Shown: positions 58,303-64,000 of the stretch, piece after piece
Position numbering within the stretch: the stretch's first letter is position 1
Layout of the letters: each line of letters opens with the position of its first letter
NCBI GenBank assembly: GCA_964036275.1
Contig: OZ038436.1
Span: 20,115,904-20,179,903 of the forward strand
Reading direction: 5' to 3'
DNA: 64,000 nucleotides
Source of the DNA: Litoditis marina
Taxonomy: Eukaryota; Nematoda; Chromadorea; Rhabditida; Rhabditidae
Position numbers and translations under genes: made by a program
Notes under the pieces: model-generated
What the model was told of the DNA's origin: nothing
Databases searched by the model: none
The model's input: only the letters and a program-made list of their open reading frames with translations

Positions 58303-58353
58303 TTAAAGGACCGATGTAACGGGATTGGTCCACATAATCGTCCTTCTTTAATA
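58303..58353. repeat. MITE-like element, family C, fragment
   Basis: TTTAAAGGACCGATGTAACG, then GGATTGGTCCACATAATCGT and CCTTCTTTAA. It matches the right half of the complete copy at 61398-61532. Confidence 0.6.
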
Positions 58354-58769
58354 GCCACTTCATACGTTCAAACTTTCAAAACTGAAATGTTCAACTTGTT
58401 TAGCGTTCAACTAAGCTCATGCTGGAGAATTGCATAAAATCCTTCCTAGTTTTAGGATGGGAAGTATCAAAGATTTGCCTTCTTTTCACACAGATTTGGT
58501 ACAAGCATTCTTTTCTCATTTGCGTTATATCTCAGCACACGCTCTAGGCTAATTTCTCAGTTCGTCCTGCTAATTTATGGCGCGACAGTAGTGCATTGAA
58601 CTCCTTTTTTTTCTATATCCATGTAAATCTCTTATTTATTCTCTCTTTTCATATACAACCTTTTTTTCAGCTCCTAAAGTTGATTATGTATTTTTTGGTG
58701 TTCTTAAAAGCAATATACATCCAACTTGAACCTTTTGAGTTTTCAGCTACTGTAGTGAGACTTTCTGGG

Positions 58770-58915
58770 TCATGCAAGCCTTGATCTGTGATGTGGGGAC
58801 TCTCCGGCTGAGCTCTACTCCCATACCTCGCCTGCTAAAATTAATATTTTAAATTCGATTCCGGCGAGTACCAGAAATTTAGTCTGGCACCCACTATATG
58901 CGGTCGAAAACGTCT
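58770..58915 (+). repeat. SINE-like element, family 2, copy 1
   Basis: TTCGATTCCGGCGAGTACCA and TTAGTCTGGCACCCACTATA correspond to the body and 3' end of the copy at 60444-60535. The tRNA-like 5' half is decayed here. Confidence 0.45.
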
Positions 58916-58982
58916 TAATGAATCCTGTCTTCCTGTTCTATTTACGAACTCTACAGATAGAAATAGAATTTCCATCTTTCAG

Positions 58983-59753
58983 ACTGAATTCTACCCCTGG
59001 TTTTTTCGCCAAGAACGAGGTTTCTTCCGGCAAATCGTAAAGCATGATAGCGACAAATTTGAGTGGACGGTGCATCCCAGTTACACGGTTGGGGATGTCA
59101 AGAGATTCATGGAGAGCAGAGTTGGAGTTGCGGCCAATGAACAGAATATCATTTTTCAAGGTCAGTTTGTTCATTTCTTGCAATTTCTCCGCAGAAATAT
59201 CTTCGCAACCTTATCTCATTTTACCTCTCTCACTTTGCGCACTCTGTCACGACACTTGTATCCGGCTGGTATCGCTTAGCAGGCGGCGTAGCAAACCGAG
59301 CAATCTCATGAGAAGTTCATATGAATTTATAGGGAGAATCTCATGAGCAACTAATGAGCTACTCGTGCATTTCTTATGTTATAGAATAGGAATGGATAAA
59401 ATCTCTTAAGACGTTCGTGAGATATTGCTGATGAAATATCTCATGAGGTATTTGAAGGATTGCTACGGAGCCAGGAAAAATGCGTACACTTGAGAAGACC
59501 CATTTCCGTATCTTAAAACGTGAAACGATACATAGTGGTGAATAGATACTAAACCTAATGTTCTCCGCTAATCCTATCTCACTTTTTTTTCTCTTTTTAC
59601 TTTTTGCCCAGTTTTCACTTTTTGCTCACTTTTTCAGGTGTGGAGCTAACAGACGACCCTGCTACACTGTTGTCTTGCGGACTCGGTGCACTGTCCTATT
59701 TCGGCGAAGAAATTCTCCGCTTAACTACTCGGACCAGCACTGCGTGGTACTAA
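58983..59753 (+). pseudogene. Second ubiquitin-like domain copy, apparently without upstream exons
   Basis: Exons 58983-59160 and 59638-59753 match the last two exons of the RING-UBL gene in length, phase (0 then 1) and sequence. FYPWFFRQERGFFRQIVK parallels FYPWLLDQGQGFFQLSVK. WTVHPSYTVGDVKRFMES, then QNIIFQG, then VELTDDPATLLSCGL and ILRLTTRTSTAWY follow the ubiquitin fold more closely than the first copy does. The reading frame is open and splice sites are good, yet no start codon or RING exon is visible in the 900 bases upstream. It may be a partial duplicate, or its upstream exons may lie beyond the intervening DDE-like gene. AATAAA follows the stop. Confidence 0.6.
59281..59474. repeat. 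CTCATGAG inverted-repeat element, family D
   Basis: GGCGGCGTAGCAAACCGAGC followed by AATCTCATGAGAAG at the left pairs with ATATCTCATGAGGTATTTG and GGATTGCTACGGAGCC at the right. It lies in the intron of the second ubiquitin-like copy, matching 47410-47587. Confidence 0.55.
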
Positions 59754-61193
59754 ATGTAGAAATAAATATGTAAATACTTTGTGTGTGTTTTCATCATTCT
59801 CTGCAAAGTTCCGGAGATTCTTGTTCTTTTCTTTCGACACATCCAGGGAAGTTTTATTACGAACAAGAAATCGAATTACCAACAATAGTACAGTTTCCAG
59901 ATATGGTATACGTTGCTATTCAGTTTTTCGAACATTCTTCGATGATATGACATAATCCAATGCATGGTAGTAGTTGGTTGAATTTTGGCTGACAGATAGT
60001 TTTCCCCGAAGTACATGTTATTTGGAGGACTTTTTTGTAGGATAGAGACTACAAAGAAAAATCTGACATCATTCCATTGGGGTATTAACGAAAAAGCGTG
60101 GGCTGGTTGGTCTTATCGGAAACGGAGATAGGTCGAAATGGTCGTATAAAAGTATAACTGAGACGGACACAATTAGGCAGTTGACCAAACCGCTACTTGT
60201 TTGTGTGGCACAAACTACGCTTTGAAGACTGAGTGATTTCTCTTCGGTGTTCTTCAAGTTCAATTTCCCTCCCAAATTACGCATGCAGAAATATATACAT
60301 TTCCATTGACTGCATTCATGAAATGCAATGGCAGTTCGTATAGTCGTCGTCAACGGAAAGGCGGGAGAGTACTGTATATCTCACTTTCCGCTGTGTACGC
60401 ACACATGTCTTCGATTCCAAAGCTTGCCGGTAATGTGCAGTAATAGCGCAATGGAGCGCCCTGCTACGAATATTTTGCTCGCAGGTTCGATTCCGGCGAG
60501 AGACAAAAGTTTATAAATCTGGCAACCACTATAACATGGCTTTTTTTTATCTTGTCGAGTTTTGCTCGACCGGAACTCCGAATCGAGTGTTATCAGTGAA
60601 ACATCATTTGGTTAGCAGTTGTTATCAAGCGCTTCTAAACTCTATTGTCAGCACTATCCAAACTACGTTGTGTCCCCTCTTTTCTCAATAAATTGATTTG
60701 TTCCCAATAAGATACCCTCATTGCACTTTTATACAGGGGAAATTAAAAGTTTTCGTGAAATGTGAACAGAATTCAGAGTACGTAAGCCAGAAGATCACGG
60801 CAGATTCATTCCATGCTGCGTCGTTCGCTCTGCCTTACTAATTCGCGCCACTCGTATCCCGGCGGGATGTAAGGGCATAGAAATAGAGTGTGTTGCAGCA
60901 GACGCAGGATGGGATGATAGTGCCGGAATCTTCTAGCATACGTTCTCAGCGTTGTTTTTTTTGACTTTTGACCTCTACCTCTATCGGTTCTTCTTCTCAA
61001 TCATCTCGTTCTTTTCTCCTTCCTTCCGAAACAAAGCAGGTTTACGATATCGAGCCCGAGTCTCAACTATTTTCTGAGAAATACGTATCAATCCAACTCA
61101 TCTCTCGAATAGTATTCTGTTAATATGACACAGACTAGAGTTACTTTGGAAGCGACATCCAGCTTTCCCTTCCAAATAAACCAATGTTTCAGA
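59754..61193. other. Intergenic with a SINE-like copy
   Basis: Apart from the element at 60444-60535 and a motif shared with 4023-4065, nothing is recognised. ORFs at 60069-60353 and 60806-61000 look like chance frames. Confidence 0.45.
60444..60535 (+). repeat. SINE-like element, family 2, copy 2
   Basis: TAGCGCAATGGAGCGCCCTG carries an A-box-like start. GGTTCGATTCC is a good B box. The unit ends TCTGGCAACCACTATA, as in the copy at 58770-58915. A tRNA-derived promoter with a non-tRNA 3' body indicates a SINE. Confidence 0.5.
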
Positions 61194-63987
61194 ATGTTCG
61201 TTCTCGTCGCGGCGTGTTTGGCTGTGTCCGCCCTAGCCGGGCCAATTGCCCTCGAAGCACCAGCCCTCGACCCTTCGGTTCTGGTTTGTTCTACCCATAT
61301 ACAATCAACTGCACTGTTCTAGAGTTCTCTAAGATGCATTTTGCTAAAACTTTCGTAGGTAAACATCAAAGATAGCAGAAAAAGATGACGAACCTATGCT
61401 TAAAGAAGGATGATTATGTGGTCCAATCGCAACGCTTCAGTCCTTTGAACTGCAATACATTTTTCAATTGCAGTTTAAAGGACCGTTGACACGAGATTGG
61501 TCCACATAATCGTCCTTCTTTAACTGAATCGTCGACCTACGATCTAAAATATTTTAAACTATTGACTAGAATCCTGGAATAGTTGTGCACTCTGAATGAA
61601 AACATTCTACGTCGAAAAACCAACATTTTTCAACATATTTGATGTTTTCCGTAGTATTTGATTTATGGGTAAGCAATTTTTACAGAAGTTTCATACCTTT
61701 CATAAGTTTTTCATTGGTTTAATAAAATTCAGGCCAGCTATTCCTACGCCGTTGATTTTTCTGCGTTGGCTACTGTTTCTACTTTCACGTGTCTCAAGCA
61801 GAATGGATATCAAGCCGCTTTCATCAGGTCAGGATTCTTACTCAAACTATACTCTCCGAAAATACTTTCATTTTTTTGCTGTTTTTTTTTGCGGTTTCAA
61901 CCATTAATTTTCAGAGGTTACAACCCAATGGGCCAGGGAACATTTGATGCAACTGCCTGTGCCAACATTCAGAACGCTTATTCAGGTATTAATATGAAAC
62001 GTATGAAACACAGCCTTCAACTTGAAAGTGTTAACAAACTTTGTACTGTAATTAATAATGCCACGATGACCAGAAACCGAGATCGAGCAAACAACGTGTA
62101 AAAGCAACAATCAAGAGTTTTCGAGTACGAAAAGGTGAATATGAACTTTTTCGTCCGAACGTTACATGTGAATCATCAATTGTTTTCGTTTTTTAGCCGG
62201 AATCGGTACCGAGGTATACATGACCCCTCAGCCGGCCTCCAGCAAGCAGGGCTACCAGCAGTTCGATGAACTCTACTCCGGACTCACCTCCAAGGGAATC
62301 ACTGTTCGCAGCGTCTGGATTCAGGTTGGTTTGTATCTTCATTTTTTATATAAATGGAAGAAACTAATATGTTTTAACCTAATTTTATACTCTAAAACTA
62401 CTAAGTACTAGTGTTAGACTCATTTTAGACACGACTTAGTTGTTCATGGAGAACTCCAGATATTTTTGACTTATACTTACCAATTATTTCAATGACCCTC
62501 AACAATATTCCGTGAGCAAATTAAGAACTGAAAATTAGCCCACGAAGCCCATATGAACTGTTTCTCTACAAGATCGATACTTAGAAACGAAAAGCTCTGA
62601 CGAACTGATAGCGAATGGCCTATCGACTAAAATATGCCGTTTATTGGGAGATGTTACACCAGAGTAATCGAGAATGTTGCATGCTACAAATACAAAGTAC
62701 AAATCGATGACATTCACGTCCCAAACTATAACCTGACATTCCTCCGAGATTGCCGGAAGCAGTTTGAGTTTAGAAACTCAGTGACAGGAGCACTTTTCTA
62801 GAAGTTTTGCTTATTTGCTCATTACAAAAACGTTTTCTGGAATACTGTAATATGAACCGCATTGTGCTGGGTAACAAGCTTTGCGAAAAATTTCTTTCTA
62901 TAATGATATTTCACCCTTACAGGTTACTTCTCCTGTCAACTGGGGAACCTCCACCAACACCAACAACAACTTCATCCTGAGCATCAAGAACAGAGCCCTG
63001 GTATGTTCAAACAACAAATAGAGTTTGCTCTTTACAAATCAATACAGTGTATACTCAATATCCCCCTGTGTTTGTAGTTTGATCTCAGTGTTTTTGGTTG
63101 AGTTTCCTAACTTTTGCCGTACATTGAGACAAAACTACAACGAAGGTTGTGTTATGCTCTGTCAACTTAGAGCTAAAGTTAACCAGAAAACCATGATTAA
63201 TGTCTATTTCCCTTTGACTCGATGTGGTCTCCCACATTTCTGTCTCCTGCATTAGTATTCTAGGCAAATAGGCTTCCAGACCATCTCACATTTAGAGTGC
63301 AAATTATAAATCATGGGAAACATAGCCAATACAACTTGCAATTGATGCTGGTTCAACAGGATCAATCAATTATGGTATAGAAATGAAATTAATAATGGCT
63401 CGATTTGGTATTCGGCAGTTGTGGATTTTGGGTGATAGAGGGTTCCAGTACAGTTATAACTAGTTTTATAGCTATTTTTTCAAATAACTAATACATCTTA
63501 TTTACAGCAATATAATGTACAAGTTGGAATCTACACCAACCAGTACGATTGGAACCAAATTACTGGAGGATCCACCACCGTCGCTCAGAACACCATGTTG
63601 TGGTGAGTGCAAACTGCGACAAACTTTTAAAATTTATTACCCGTTTTGTCAGATAGTATTTTAATACGGTGAATGAAAGAACAAGAAGCTTTCCTCGAAG
63701 AACCTTAGTGGATAAGGTACATGTTTCTTCAAATCTAGCAGTTTCAATCCTATACTGTCTGTCAAGTCAAAACTCGTGCATTATGACGTGTATTGAGTTC
63801 AAACTACACTTATCAAACAATGTTTGATGAAAATATCTCATCTCAGGTACTGGAATGTGTACGGTTCTGGCATCAACGGCGAGTCGCATGCAGACTACTC
63901 TGACTTCCGTTCCTTCGGCTGCTGGACCACACCCACTGTGAAACAGTTCGCTCAGGTGGAGAGTGTGTGCTCGACCACCGTCAACAG
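61194..63987 (+). CDS. GH25-family lysozyme, lys-7/lys-8-like, seven exons, 3' end beyond the window
   Basis: Exons are 61194-61283, 61733-61827, 61915-61985, 62197-62324, 62923-63000, 63508-63602 and 63847-63987, with phases 0, 2, 1, 0, 0 and 2. The last exon ends at a GT donor (VNR, GTACGA), so one more exon probably follows. The ATG sits one base after TTTCAG, a spliced-leader-type acceptor. Residues 1-16 are a signal peptide, followed by AVDFSALATVSTFTCLKQNGYQ, IRGYNPMGQGTF, GTEVYMTPQPAS, ITVRSVWIQVTSPVNWG, VQVGIYTNQYDW and MLWYWNVYG. This is the GH25 barrel order of nematode gut lysozymes. At the strand where GH25 enzymes usually have Asp-x-Glu, this protein reads Gln-Val-Thr (about residues 128-130). 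Activity is therefore in doubt, though binding or regulatory roles are possible. Intron 1 contains a MITE-like element. Confidence 0.88.
61398..61532. repeat. MITE-like element, family C, complete palindromic copy
   Basis: TTAAAGAAGGATGATTATGT at the left is the inverse of ACATAATCGTCCTTCTTTAA at the right. Inner arms GTCCTTTGAACTGCAAT and ATTGCAGTTTAAAGGAC face each other across a short loop. The whole 135 bases can fold into one hairpin. It lies in intron 1 of the lysozyme gene. Confidence 0.75.
63069..63086. repeat. Family A terminal motif in lysozyme intron 5
   Basis: TGTTTGTAGTTTGATCTCAG is the reverse complement of the family A right end. No partner end is visible nearby. Confidence 0.5.
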
Positions 63988-64000
63988 GTACGAAATGAGT

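Overview
The window is a stretch of nuclear chromosome from a nematode, most likely a rhabditid-type worm. The evidence is multi-exon genes with TTTTCAG-type acceptors (several directly before the start ATG, as in spliced-leader genes), a cuticular collagen, a cuticlin-like ZP protein, a C-X3-C cysteine repeat protein of the nematode abu/pqn type, and a nematode-style GH25 lysozyme. No bacterial, viral, CRISPR or rRNA features were seen.

Layout. 0-1 kb: a three-exon gene for a small secreted Gly/Met/Tyr-rich peptide. 2-3 kb: debris of a LINE-like retroelement. 4.7-10.4 kb: a nine-exon gene for an 843-residue secreted C-X3-C repeat protein whose introns are all in phase 0. 12.8-14.3 kb (minus): a small Cys-containing secreted or membrane-anchored protein. 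14.3-23.6 kb: gene-poor and repeat-rich. 23.6-31.0 kb (minus): a 13-exon, 502-residue ZP-domain membrane protein. 36.2-40.8 kb (minus): a seven-exon, 273-residue cuticle collagen. 44.0-48.5 kb (plus): a nine-exon RING plus zinc-box plus coiled-coil protein that reads in frame into a C-terminal ubiquitin-like domain. 50.9-52.2 kb (plus): a four-exon gene encoding a stand-alone domain like the cytoplasmic tail of vertebrate P2X7. 52.5-58.0 kb (minus): a 14-exon, roughly 878-residue protein with a THAP/LIN-15B-like N-terminal zinc finger, a zinc ribbon and a DDE-transposase-like core. 59.0-59.8 kb: a second, apparently headless copy of the ubiquitin-like domain. 61.2 kb to the window end: a lys-7/lys-8-like GH25 lysozyme, cut by the window edge.

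Functional themes. Most structural genes point to the cuticle or pharyngeal lining (collagen, ZP protein, C-X3-C protein, Gly-rich peptide) or to gut and defence (lysozyme). The 44-60 kb block is different. Two ubiquitin-like-domain copies flank a convergent pair made of a P2X7-tail-like gene and a DDE-transposase-like gene. This pair is the best candidate in the window for an undescribed system, either a two-gene DNA transposon or a domesticated derivative of one.

The spaces between and inside genes hold several families of short inverted-repeat elements (MITE-like), at least two LINE-type 3' tails, two tRNA-derived SINE-like families, (GA)n and G-rich arrays, and local tandem duplications. 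All gene models were built by eye from reading frame and splice phase, with no alignment run. Family names are therefore pattern recognition, not search results.
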